From Planctomycetota bacterium (GTDB lineage: Bacteria; Planctomycetota; Phycisphaerae; UBA1845; PWPN01), in assembly GCA_029550525.1 (NCBI GenBank), contig JAKPHF010000053.1, positions 1 to 51,061 on the forward strand: a stretch of DNA of 51,061 nt, in the 5' to 3' direction. Each line of letters starts with the position of its first letter. The first letter of the stretch is position 1. Shown here piece by piece: positions 16,618-24,034 of this stretch. A model generated the notes under the pieces. That model made no database searches. It worked only from the letters and a program-made list of their open reading frames with translations, and was not told where the DNA came from. Made by a program: the position numbers and the translations under genes.

Positions 16618-16980
16618 GGTGCAAACTCCGATCTATGCGTTCCGTTCAAGTCAAGAGCCCTGCATTATCGCCGGCCGGGCCAGTGAGGTCAAGTCGGGAG
16701 GGTTCGGCACGCACCCGCCCACCCGCCGTCGGCTGCGTCCGCCGGACGGCCGCGCCAGCTCCGTAACCGCTCCTATCCCTCCCAATCGCCGGTCTCCTAG
16801 GTTCCCCCCCTTTTCGGGGCGACGGATTACCGGAAGGTCGTACATAAAGTCGCCCTGCCGGGGCGTCGAATGAAGGAGAGGGCGATTCTCGCCCGGCCGC
16901 CCGGAACACTTCCTCGCGCGGGCTGGATCGGCGGGGTGCATCGGTGCGGCAGCCCGGCTGCCATAAAGTGAGTGCTCGCA
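16618..16980. other. Divergent region between rplU and the PilZ genes
   Basis: 363 bases holding the rplU promoter (16664-16692). The middle has a C-run/G-run stretch (CCCCCCCTTTTCGGGG near 16804-16820). I see no gene and no clear promoter for the PilZ pair. Confidence 0.5.
16664..16692 (-). promoter_or_regulatory. Sigma-70-type promoter of rplU
   Basis: On the minus strand TTGACC (16692-16687), 17-base spacer, GATAAT (16669-16664). The predicted start near 16657 gives a 40-base leader to the GTG at 16617. Confidence 0.75.
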
Positions 16981-17808
16981 ATGTCATACGCTATCGACCT
17001 GAATCCCCGGCAATCCACCCGGACGCTCGAACAGGCCATCCGCCAGCAGGTCCCAGTGCTCATCGAACCGCGGGTCTGGGGTGAATGCTGCTACCTGCAT
17101 GGCCGGCTGGAACCGCACGGCAACCCGGTCGATCTGGATCTGGCCTCCGTGGTGACGCTGGCCGCGCTGTCCCGGGAGGATGCGGCTGGTCAGCACACCT
17201 CCCTGAAGTCGACCGCCGGTCCGAGCCCAACCGCCACTCCCGTGACCGTCGACGACGTTCGCGAACTGGTCGGAACGTACGTCGATGTCGTGGTCCATCT
17301 GGGCGAGCAGCGATACCTGTTCAGCACGGACGTGATTCGCGTCCTGCCGGCCGTCACACCGGGCAACCAGCCCCGCATGCACGTAAGCCGTCCGCCAATC
17401 TTGCAAGTGGCCCAGCGGCGGCGATACCGCCGTATCAAGCTGTCGCATTCGGCCCAGGTCGATCTGCGCTGGCAGCGCGACGGTCAGCAGATGGGCGGCG
17501 TGGGCTGGCTCTTCAACGTCAGCGGTGACGGCATGGCCTGCCGAACCGAGGAGCGGATCGCCGAATCGCTGTGGATCGGCGACGAACTCGAGGTCGAATT
17601 CACGCTGGCTCCCGGTGACGCCGAGCGGTTCCGCCTCAAATGCGTTCTCTGCAACAAGACGCCCACCGGCAGCCTGGGAAAAGTGATCCTCGGCCTGCAG
17701 TTCCAGGTTGCCGACCCCGAATCGAACAAGACCTCTCAACTGCTGCGGCAACGACTGGTGGAGCGAGCCGCCCAGTTGGCCGGCACACAAAAAGGGTTCG
17801 ACTTTTGA
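16981..17808 (+). CDS. PilZ-domain protein (probable c-di-GMP receptor), first of two
   Basis: 275 residues from the ATG at 16981; a GTG nine bases earlier is an alternative. The N-terminal ~130 residues look like a YcgR-type flagellar-brake N domain (beta-rich). The C-terminal part is a PilZ domain with the RRRYRR motif near residue 144 and NVSGDGMAC near 180, the two parts that clasp c-di-GMP. Such proteins change flagellar, pilus or polysaccharide output when c-di-GMP binds. It is followed without a gap by a second PilZ gene whose TTG start overlaps its stop (TTGA), so the two are probably made together. A GGDEF protein is encoded at 36016-37521. Confidence 0.8.
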   Translation: MSYAIDLNPRQSTRTLEQAIRQQVPVLIEPRVWGECCYLHGRLEPHGNPVDLDLASVVTLAALSREDAAGQHTSLKSTAGPSPTATPVTVDDVRELVGTYVDVVVHLGEQRYLFSTDVIRVLPAVTPGNQPRMHVSRPPILQVAQRRRYRRIKLSHSAQVDLRWQRDGQQMGGVGWLFNVSGDGMACRTEERIAESLWIGDELEVEFTLAPGDAERFRLKCVLCNKTPTGSLGKVILGLQFQVADPESNKTSQLLRQRLVERAAQLAGTQKGFDF

Positions 17809-18560
17809 GCACCTCTTTTCTGCATGATGGTCAATCGTACGAAAGCCTGTCGGAGGCCATCCGCAACCGCTACCCGGCCACGCTCACGTATCAGGCCGCC
17901 GACGGCTGGACCATGATCAAAACGCGCTTCCTGCCCGCGGCCGACCACGAAGACGACGCGGTATGTCTGGAGGTTTTGGGGCCGGAACCGGCCGCGGAAC
18001 TGCCCGAGATCGGCCGGGAACTGGGCGTGTCGTTCCGCCGCGGAAGCCGCAAGTGCGTCTTTACCGCCGGCCTGCTCGGTTGCTCAAGATTGCCGTCCAA
18101 GGGCGGCCGAACGCGCATCGTGATGCGGCTCAGTTGGCCAGACATCGTGCAGGAGTTGCAACGGCGATTGTACCACCGCACGCCTGTACCGCCGGGCCAC
18201 TACATCCCGGTCGATCTCTGGCTCACCGAGGCCCATGAAGCAGCGAATCAGGATATGTCGCACCAGCGCGGCCGCATGCTCGATCTGTCCGCAGGCGGGC
18301 TGAGCGTGGAACTGCCCCGCGAGGTTCGTCCCCGCTGGCGCGAGGACGACCGGTTGGCCTGCCGATTCGCCGGCCCCGCCGACCGCCAGCCCATCGAAGT
18401 CACGGCGAGAATCACATACTACGAGCGGCGATCCGACGGCCAGGTGCGCATGGGCTTGCAGTTCCTAGGTCTCGATGCCGGCGACCGCGGCCGCAGAGTC
18501 CTGCAGCAGATCAACCAGATCACGCAACGGCTCCGTCGAGCCGGTTTCGATCGCCACTGA
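17805..18560 (+). CDS. PilZ-domain protein, second of two, translationally coupled
   Basis: 251 residues. The start is TTG at 17805, overlapping the TGA of the first gene; AAGGG lies nine bases upstream, and the next in-frame ATG would remove about 35 residues. The architecture matches its neighbour: a YcgR-like N domain, then PilZ with RRLYHR near residue 120 and DLSAGGLSVELP near 160. The Arg motif is less canonical than in gene 1. An ancestral duplication is likely given the shared layout, but overall identity is low by eye. It probably works with gene 1 as a c-di-GMP effector pair. Confidence 0.75.
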   Translation: MSTSFLHDGQSYESLSEAIRNRYPATLTYQAADGWTMIKTRFLPAADHEDDAVCLEVLGPEPAAELPEIGRELGVSFRRGSRKCVFTAGLLGCSRLPSKGGRTRIVMRLSWPDIVQELQRRLYHRTPVPPGHYIPVDLWLTEAHEAANQDMSHQRGRMLDLSAGGLSVELPREVRPRWREDDRLACRFAGPADRQPIEVTARITYYERRSDGQVRMGLQFLGLDAGDRGRRVLQQINQITQRLRRAGFDRH

Positions 18561-18676
18561 GCACGGCCGCTTGGGACGAGGCATGGCGGCCGTTTCACAC
18601 GTGAAAAGCGACCAGCCCCGACGAATTGCCGCAAGGCCGCTTGTTTCGCACTACCGCTCTGGGTTACCCTCAGGGC

Positions 18677-19195
18677 ATGCTCGAATACTTCGTGACAGCC
18701 GCTCCCATCGGCTCGGTGGTCGTGATCGCCGAGGACAATACCGTCCTGCGACACATCTACATGACCGCCCGCGCCCCGGACCGGGCGCGAGCGTGGATTG
18801 CCAGGCTTCATCCCGACGCAAGGTACGCTCCCCGGCTACTGCCCGGCTTTCAGAAACAACTGCGCGACTACTTCGCAGGCAAGCCCGTCCGGTTCGACGT
18901 CGACATCGATTTGGGGAACGTAAGCGAGTTCCGGCGAAAGGTCCTGACCGCATGCGCGCAGTTGGATTACGGCCAAACCGCAACCTATGGCGAGCTGGCT
19001 CGGCGGATCGGCAAGCCGCTCGCGTCGCGAGCCGTCGGGGCAGCGCTCGGCCAGAATCGCTTGCCGCTGGTCATCCCGTGTCATCGCGTGGTCGGATGCA
19101 ACGGATCGCTGGGCGGCTTTTCCGCCGAACAGGGTATCGCCGTGAAACGCTGGCTGCTCGACCTGGAAGCGGGCAAACGCCGGGCGACGCTATGA
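18677..19195 (+). CDS. ogt: Methylated-DNA--[protein]-cysteine S-methyltransferase
   Basis: 172 residues from the ATG at 18677. The protein removes alkyl groups from O6-methylguanine in DNA by a one-time transfer to its own cysteine. The acceptor is Cys135 in IPCHRVVG, and the DNA-binding helix is recognisable as YGELARRIGKPLASRAVGAAL. Length fits Ogt. It has no fused AdaA domain. The next gene starts 19 bases downstream on the same strand, so the two may be co-transcribed, though their jobs differ. Confidence 0.92.
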   Translation: MLEYFVTAAPIGSVVVIAEDNTVLRHIYMTARAPDRARAWIARLHPDARYAPRLLPGFQKQLRDYFAGKPVRFDVDIDLGNVSEFRRKVLTACAQLDYGQTATYGELARRIGKPLASRAVGAALGQNRLPLVIPCHRVVGCNGSLGGFSAEQGIAVKRWLLDLEAGKRRATL

Positions 19196-19214
19196 TGATC
19201 GGGTGTGCTGATTC

Positions 19215-19874
19215 GTGAACGTCTATCTCGCTATTCGCCGCATCGTCGACGTGCTCGTGAGCTTCACGCTCATGGTGCTCTTGCTGCCCGTGTGGCTGGT
19301 GGCCGCGGTGGGCATCAAGCTCACGTCGCCCGGACCGCTACTGTTCACGCAGACGCGCGGCGGCCGATTCGGCAAGCCCTTCACCGCTTACAAGTTCCGC
19401 ACCATGCGAGCCGACCATGTGCACGACCCCACGGAAGTCGTGCCGCTCAATCATCGCGCGATCACCCGCTTCGGGCGATTTCTCCGTCGCACCAAGATCG
19501 ACGAGACGCCTCAACTCTACAACGTCCTCCGCGGCGACATGTCCATCATTGGCCCGCGACCGACGATCATGGACCAGGTCGTGCGCTACGATGCGTTCGA
19601 ACGGCGACGCCTGGAAGTGCCACCCGGCCTGACCGGCCTGGCCCAGGTCAACAGCAATGCCACCATGAGTTGGCCCGAGCGGATCAAGTACGACGTGTAC
19701 TACGTCGATCACCTCGGGCCGGCCCTCGATCTGTGGATCATCATCAAGACGTTCGCCGTGCTGATCATGGGAGAGGAATACTTTTCCCGCCGCTTCGAGG
19801 ACAGCCCCTACGGCCGCTCCGTAAGGAACGAACACCACGGGAACAATCCCCGTCCTGACGAACCGCAGCCGTAG
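19215..19874 (+). CDS. Bacterial sugar transferase (polyprenyl-phosphate phosphoglycosyl transferase)
   Basis: 219 residues, starting with GTG. A single N-terminal membrane segment (LVSFTLMVLLLPVWLVAAVG) precedes the catalytic domain with FTAYKFRTM, RRTKIDETPQLYNVLRGDMSIIGPRP and PGLTGLAQV. This is the monotopic WcaJ/PglC core, which moves a sugar-1-phosphate from a nucleotide sugar to undecaprenyl phosphate to start a glycan. Its short length fits the PglC-like form without extra helices. No glycosyltransferases or export genes are near, so it may serve a pathway encoded elsewhere. Confidence 0.88.
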   Translation: MNVYLAIRRIVDVLVSFTLMVLLLPVWLVAAVGIKLTSPGPLLFTQTRGGRFGKPFTAYKFRTMRADHVHDPTEVVPLNHRAITRFGRFLRRTKIDETPQLYNVLRGDMSIIGPRPTIMDQVVRYDAFERRRLEVPPGLTGLAQVNSNATMSWPERIKYDVYYVDHLGPALDLWIIIKTFAVLIMGEEYFSRRFEDSPYGRSVRNEHHGNNPRPDEPQP

Positions 19875-20060
19875 TGGAGCAGTCACGGCCGGCAAGGAAG
19901 ACGGGTCCTCGCCGATACGCCACTGCAACCGCGCCAGTTACCGGGCGTACAAGAGACGGAACGGGGAGACGCGACCGGCATTTTTCTCTTGCCATGTCCG
20001 GCACGGCAAAGCATAATGAGCTTGCCGCGTAACTCCCCCGTTTACGATGGGAGGCGCCTC

Positions 20061-21116
20061 ATGTCCGCCCGCATCCCGCCGGCCCGCTTTGGGTGCCCGA
20101 TTGCGTTACCAGCACTGTGGATGTTCCTCGCCGTGGCCCCGGCCGTTGCCGACTCCGTGGAGTCGCGCGAAACCCGCGGCTGTGCCGAGACCACCACATC
20201 GGACAAGACTGACACCGCGCGTAAGTCCTCTCCCGCCAGTCGGCCCACCGACAATGCCGGCGCGGTGAGCCAGGCATTGCAGGAGCTCTATCGCATCCCA
20301 CGCCCGGCCGCCGGCCCGCGAGCGGTCGGCCCGGCCAGCCGCAACGCCGGCTCCGCCCAGTCGCAGCCCCATGCCAATGATCTCGTCCCCCACCGCTTCG
20401 GCTTCACCGGCCGAGCCGAGGCACCACGACGGGCCGTCGTTGAAAACGCGGCCCCCAAACGGGGGGTGTACACGAACGACAGATATGAGACACCGCAAGG
20501 CACGCCCGACGAGCAATATGCCGAAGAGAATCTCGAGCCGAGCCGCTTCGGGTTCGTCCGAGGCCGGCAATCGGCTGATTGGGCAGCTCGTGCCTCCGCC
20601 CGGGGCGAGTCGCTGCTCTCCAGCTCCAGCAGCTACTTGGGCCGCGGCCTGGCCGCCTTCCGCGCGGGCCAGTACCGCATGGCTGCCAAGCACTTCAAGA
20701 TGGCCCACGAAAACAACCTGGGCGATCCTTCGGCCATGATCTACTCGGCCCACGCCTTCTTCGCCATCGGCCGTTACCAGGACGCGGCGAATTTCCTGCG
20801 CAAGGCGTTCACCCTGGAACCGCGCATCGCCCTGTTGGACTACGACATCCGCGACGACTACGGCAACAAAGCCGACTTCGAGCTGCACATGCGGGCGCTG
20901 AACAACGCCATCGTTTCGGCCCCCCGCGACCTCGATCGCCTCACCTTCCTGGGTTACGCGTTGCTGTACAGCGATCAGCCCGACCGGGCCTTTGAAGTGC
21001 TCACCCGCGCCCGCAGCATTGCTCCCCAGGACAAGCTCGTCGCCCTGCTCTACGACAGCACGCTTCCGCCTGACCCGGCCACCCCCGCCGGGCATCACGA
21101 GAAGAAAGCGAACTGA
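20061..21116 (+). CDS. Secreted TPR-repeat protein
   Basis: 351 residues from the ATG at 20061, after GGGAGG; in-frame starts further up lack such a site. A signal peptide covers about residues 1-33 (PIALPALWMFLAVAPAVA). Then comes a long low-complexity Ala/Pro/Arg/Ser region to about residue 190. It includes two related segments, VPHRFGFTGR and EPSRFGFVRG, that look like a repeated short motif. The last ~150 residues form tetratricopeptide-like helices (RGLAAFRAGQYRMAAKHFKMA, FAIGRYQDAANFLRKAF, LLYSDQPDRAFEVLTRA). It probably acts as a scaffold in the envelope; the partner is unknown. Confidence 0.75.
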   Translation: MSARIPPARFGCPIALPALWMFLAVAPAVADSVESRETRGCAETTTSDKTDTARKSSPASRPTDNAGAVSQALQELYRIPRPAAGPRAVGPASRNAGSAQSQPHANDLVPHRFGFTGRAEAPRRAVVENAAPKRGVYTNDRYETPQGTPDEQYAEENLEPSRFGFVRGRQSADWAARASARGESLLSSSSSYLGRGLAAFRAGQYRMAAKHFKMAHENNLGDPSAMIYSAHAFFAIGRYQDAANFLRKAFTLEPRIALLDYDIRDDYGNKADFELHMRALNNAIVSAPRDLDRLTFLGYALLYSDQPDRAFEVLTRARSIAPQDKLVALLYDSTLPPDPATPAGHHEKKAN

Positions 21117-21125
21117 CGAGGGAAC

Positions 21126-21155
21126 GAGACGGCGGGGTCAAGCCCCGCCGCCCGC
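21126..21155. repeat. Family D palindrome, copy 2
   Basis: CGGCGGGG and CCCCGCCG around TCAAG, preceded by GAGA and followed by CCCGC. It matches 3371-3400 except in the loop and edges. Confidence 0.7.
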
Positions 21156-21183
21156 TGGGAAACGTGCGGGCGGGTCACAATCC

Positions 21184-21217
21184 GGCTCACAGCTCACAGC
21201 TCGTAGCTCATGGCTTA
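21184..21217. repeat. Family A AGCT-array, copy 2, overlapping the methyltransferase stop
   Basis: GGCTCACAGCTCACAGCTCG followed by TAGCTCATGGC. The stop codon of the minus-strand methyltransferase (21208-21210) is inside it. Confidence 0.75.
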
Positions 21218-22011
21218 TGGTTCGCCAGACGCTGCCGGGCGATCTCGACGGCCTTGGCGGATGCATCGCAGCCAATCCAGCGGCGCTCCAGCTTTCGAGC
21301 TGCGGCCAGCGTGGTGCCGCTCCCGCAGAAAAAGTCGGCCACCAGATCCCCGGGGTCGGAAAAGGCCTGGATGATGCGGGCGAGCAGAGCCTCGGGCTTC
21401 TGAGCCGGGTAGCCCGTGCGTTCGAGGCTGACCGTCGAGAGGAACGGGATCTCCCACACGTCCGTAACCGCGGGGCCGGCCGCGTTGAAGTAGAGCCGTC
21501 CGGTCTTGGTGTTCTTGTAGGGCCGGCCCTGTTCATCGTAGTTCATGCCGTCGGTGCGAAACGTGCCTTCCCGCAACAGATTGAACTTGTGGCGATCGAC
21601 GCAGCGGGCGTAGACCAGGAGGGTGTCGTGCTTGCGGCCGAACCATCGCCGGGAGACGCCGCCGGTGCGATACGACCAGATGATCTCGTTGAGGAAGTGG
21701 TCGTAGCCGAAAATCTCGTCGAGCAGCACACGGCCATAATGCGAGGCGTGCCAATCCAAATGCAGGCAAAGCACGCCGGTCTCGGCAAGGAGCCGGCGCA
21801 TCTCGACAAGCCGCGGGCGAAGGAACGCGAGGTAGCTGTCCAGGCCGCCGGGCCAGTTGTCGTCCAGTGAATGCCGGCCGTTATCGCGAACGTGCGTCCG
21901 GCCGGTGAAAAACGGCGGGTCGGCGTAGATGAGCTGGCAGCAGGCATCGGGCAGGCCGGCCATGAACGCGAGGTTGTCCGCGCAAACGATCTGATCGATC
22001 CAAGTATGCAA
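21208..22011 (-). CDS. Solitary DNA methyltransferase (beta-class, probable N6-adenine or N4-cytosine)
   Basis: 267 residues if it starts at the TTG at 22011; the start is uncertain because no ATG precedes the first conserved residues and no ribosome binding site is seen. The catalytic motif IV (YADPPFFTGR) comes before the AdoMet-binding motif I (DFFCGSGTT), the order of the beta class. No restriction enzyme, specificity subunit or phage genes are near, so it looks like an orphan enzyme for regulation or host marking. The 3' end runs into a family A repeat that supplies its TGA, and the 5' end abuts the family E palindrome. It lies downstream of the PAS/AAA+/Fis regulator gene on the same strand. 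Confidence 0.8.
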   Translation of the reverse strand: MHTWIDQIVCADNLAFMAGLPDACCQLIYADPPFFTGRTHVRDNGRHSLDDNWPGGLDSYLAFLRPRLVEMRRLLAETGVLCLHLDWHASHYGRVLLDEIFGYDHFLNEIIWSYRTGGVSRRWFGRKHDTLLVYARCVDRHKFNLLREGTFRTDGMNYDEQGRPYKNTKTGRLYFNAAGPAVTDVWEIPFLSTVSLERTGYPAQKPEALLARIIQAFSDPGDLVADFFCGSGTTLAAARKLERRWIGCDASAKAVEIARQRLANHKP

Positions 22012-22014
22012 TTG

Positions 22015-22079
22015 AGCCGCGGGCTTTAACCCACGCGGCGAAATGATCGGTTCGGCCGCACGAGTTAAAGCCCGCGGCT
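22015..22079. repeat. Family E palindromic repeat
   Basis: AGCCGCGGGCTTTAAC (22015-22030) and its exact complement GTTAAAGCCCGCGGCT (22064-22079) flank 33 bases. A second small hairpin, ATTCGC/GCGAAT, follows near 22095-22110. The pair sits directly upstream of the methyltransferase start. Confidence 0.75.
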
Positions 22080-22129
22080 GTTCTGAAATGTCATCATTCG
22101 CGCGAGCGAATGCCCGCGACGTCTTGCGT

Positions 22130-23569
22130 CTACTGGAGATCCTTCTTCGAGGCGATGCCAAGCGCTTCCATTCTCCGATAGAGCCGGCTTCGGGAGATCC
22201 CCATGAACTTGGCCGCCATGCTTCGCTGACCCCGGGCTCGCCGCAGCGCCGTGAGGATGGCCCGGCGTTCCGTGTCGCAAAGGATGTCATCCAGCGAGAC
22301 AGCTTCGTTCTCGCCGTTGCCCTTGCCGTGACGGCTGCTTCCACCGGCGAGGTTCACCACCTCGGGCAACAGCACGCTGCCGCTGCTGGCCACGAAGGCC
22401 GACTCGATGACGTTCTGCAGTTCGCGAACGTTCCCCGGCCAATCGTGAGCGCTAAGGGCCGCCCACACCTCGGGCGCGATCTCGCTGACCTGCCGCGTGC
22501 TCTCGCCGTTATGCTGCCGCACAAAGTGCTCGAGCAGCAGCGGGATGTCCTCTTTCCGCAGCCGCAGCGCCGGAACCTCGATTGTAATGACGTTCAGGCG
22601 GTAGTAAAGGTCTTCCCGCAGAGCCCCCGACGAGACCAGCTCTTCCACCGAGCGGGTCGTACTGGCGATGATACGAACGTTGGCCGGCGTGGCTTGCGTG
22701 CTGCCGATCGGCCGAACCGCTCGCTCCTGCATGGCCTGGAGCAACCGAACCTGAGTGCTGGCCGGCAGGCGATCGACGTCCTTGATGAACAGCGTGCCTT
22801 CGTCGGCGGCCAGGTACAGGCCCGTGCACCCCGCGGTCGTGCCCGGGATGCTGCCCGGCGTGTAGCCGAACAGTTCGGCCTCGATCCGCTCGGGAGCCGT
22901 AGCCGACACGCTGAACGTGATGAAGGGCGCGTTCTTCTGCAGACCGTTGCAGTGAATGGTCCGGGCCACCATCTCCTTGCCCGTGCCGGGCTCGCCGCAG
23001 ATCAGGACGGGGCTGCTGTTGTTGCAGGCAGCCCGAATGCGTTCGAGCACCACCTGCATGCGCGGCGAACGGCTGACGATGCCCGCGAACCCGTAGCGAT
23101 CGCGTAATTGCTGGCGAAGCCGCTCGACTTCCTCGCGCAGCTCGCTGATGGTCCGAAGCCACTGTGCCTCCTGGGCGGCTTCCTCGGCCACGTCGCGAAG
23201 CACCACGATCAGGTATTCGGGCTTGCCGTCCACGTTGCCCAGGCCCGTGTAGACGGCCTGGACCGTGTGCGACTCGCCGTCCTTGGTGGTCAGAACCAGC
23301 CGCTGCTTCCGCGACGCGACTTCCCCGCTCAGTACATCCAGGCCCGGGCAAAGCCGGCCGGCCAGCGACCGCCCCTGCTCGTCCTTACAGTCGGTTACCG
23401 CCGTGCATTTGCAGCCCGTGCCCAGCAACTCGGAAGCACGGAAACCGGTGAGCCGCTCGGCCGCGGGGTTGAAATACACGAATTCGCGGTTGCGGTTCAG
23501 GACGCAGACGGCGTCGTCGATGTGAGTGAGGAGGGCATCCAACGTGACGGGGGTTGCCTGCTGTTCCAT
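22130..23569 (-). CDS. PAS - AAA+ - Fis regulator with degenerate sigma-54 activator motifs
   Basis: 479 residues. A PAS domain (1-125) contains a Cys-rich insert (GCKC...DCKD...CPGL at about 52-75). An AAA+ domain (about 155-385) and a C-terminal Fis-type helix-turn-helix (ARGQRSMAAKFMGISRSRLYRRM) follow. Walker A is normal (GEPGTGKE). The sigma-54 contact loop GAFTGA is replaced by GSIPGT, and Walker B LDE by IKD; the arginine-finger region REDLYYRL is kept. This suggests it binds DNA and ATP but does not activate sigma-54 polymerase in the usual way, as in TyrR-like regulators. The signal and targets are unknown; it precedes the methyltransferase gene on the same strand. Confidence 0.88.
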   Translation of the reverse strand: MEQQATPVTLDALLTHIDDAVCVLNRNREFVYFNPAAERLTGFRASELLGTGCKCTAVTDCKDEQGRSLAGRLCPGLDVLSGEVASRKQRLVLTTKDGESHTVQAVYTGLGNVDGKPEYLIVVLRDVAEEAAQEAQWLRTISELREEVERLRQQLRDRYGFAGIVSRSPRMQVVLERIRAACNNSSPVLICGEPGTGKEMVARTIHCNGLQKNAPFITFSVSATAPERIEAELFGYTPGSIPGTTAGCTGLYLAADEGTLFIKDVDRLPASTQVRLLQAMQERAVRPIGSTQATPANVRIIASTTRSVEELVSSGALREDLYYRLNVITIEVPALRLRKEDIPLLLEHFVRQHNGESTRQVSEIAPEVWAALSAHDWPGNVRELQNVIESAFVASSGSVLLPEVVNLAGGSSRHGKGNGENEAVSLDDILCDTERRAILTALRRARGQRSMAAKFMGISRSRLYRRMEALGIASKKDLQ

Positions 23570-23721
23570 TTGCGTTGTTCCTAAAACAATGACCCGAAAA
23601 CGGGGAATTTGGAAGTCTCACCTACTATAGTGCCGAGCTTTCTCCGGACAAGCGAACAGGTGTGCGAAAACCGACACAACTGGCGAGGACCCGGGGTAGA
23701 AAAGCCTTGCCCCGGGGGCTG

Positions 23722-23749
23722 TTGCCTTTTTGGCCAGTCCAGATAAGAT
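23722..23749 (+). promoter_or_regulatory. Promoter of tRNA-Leu
   Basis: TTGCCT (23722-23727), 16-base spacer, TAAGAT (23744-23749). The predicted start is only about four bases before the tRNA. Confidence 0.45.
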
Positions 23750-23759
23750 GTACCCACCA

Positions 23760-23843
23760 GCCGAAGTGGCGGAATTGGCAGACGCGCGGGATTCAAAATC
23801 CCGTTCCCGCAAGGGAGTGAGGGTTCGATTCCCTCCTTCGGCA
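23760..23843 (+). tRNA. tRNA-Leu (anticodon CAA)
   Basis: An 84-base class II tRNA. The acceptor arm GCCGAAG/CTTCGGC is perfect. The anticodon stem is CGGGA/TCCCG with loop TTCAAAA, so the anticodon is CAA and it reads UUG. There is a long variable arm (TTCCCGCAAGGGAGT) and a T arm GAGGG/CCCTC around TTCGATT. The discriminator is A73, as expected for leucine. The CCA end is not encoded. Confidence 0.95.
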
Positions 23844-24005
23844 GTCCTCCGCTAACTGGACCTCGTGAAGGATTTCACAGCCATCCGGCTGAATGCGTGG
23901 TTTTCGCACAGTCGCGTGCCGGATCGCATCGTACGGTCGCAGGCTTACCGGACCGAGCAGACTTTCCCCTTTACGAGCCGGCCGACCCGCCGGTTCGCCG
24001 GTAGC

Positions 24006-24034
24006 ATGAGCTCATAGCCCACAGCTCATAGCTT
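24006..24034. repeat. Family A AGCT-array, copy 3, overlapping the reductase stop
   Basis: ATGAGCTCATAGCCCACAGC continuing TCATAGCTT. The stop codon of the minus-strand reductase gene (24012-24014) lies in it, and the last residues AMSCGL are encoded by repeat units. Confidence 0.75.

Noticed and set aside
22012..22344. A longer N-terminus of the methyltransferase reaching to 22344
   Set aside because: It would overlap the end of the regulator gene and run through a palindromic repeat, and it contains no family residues or ribosome binding site.
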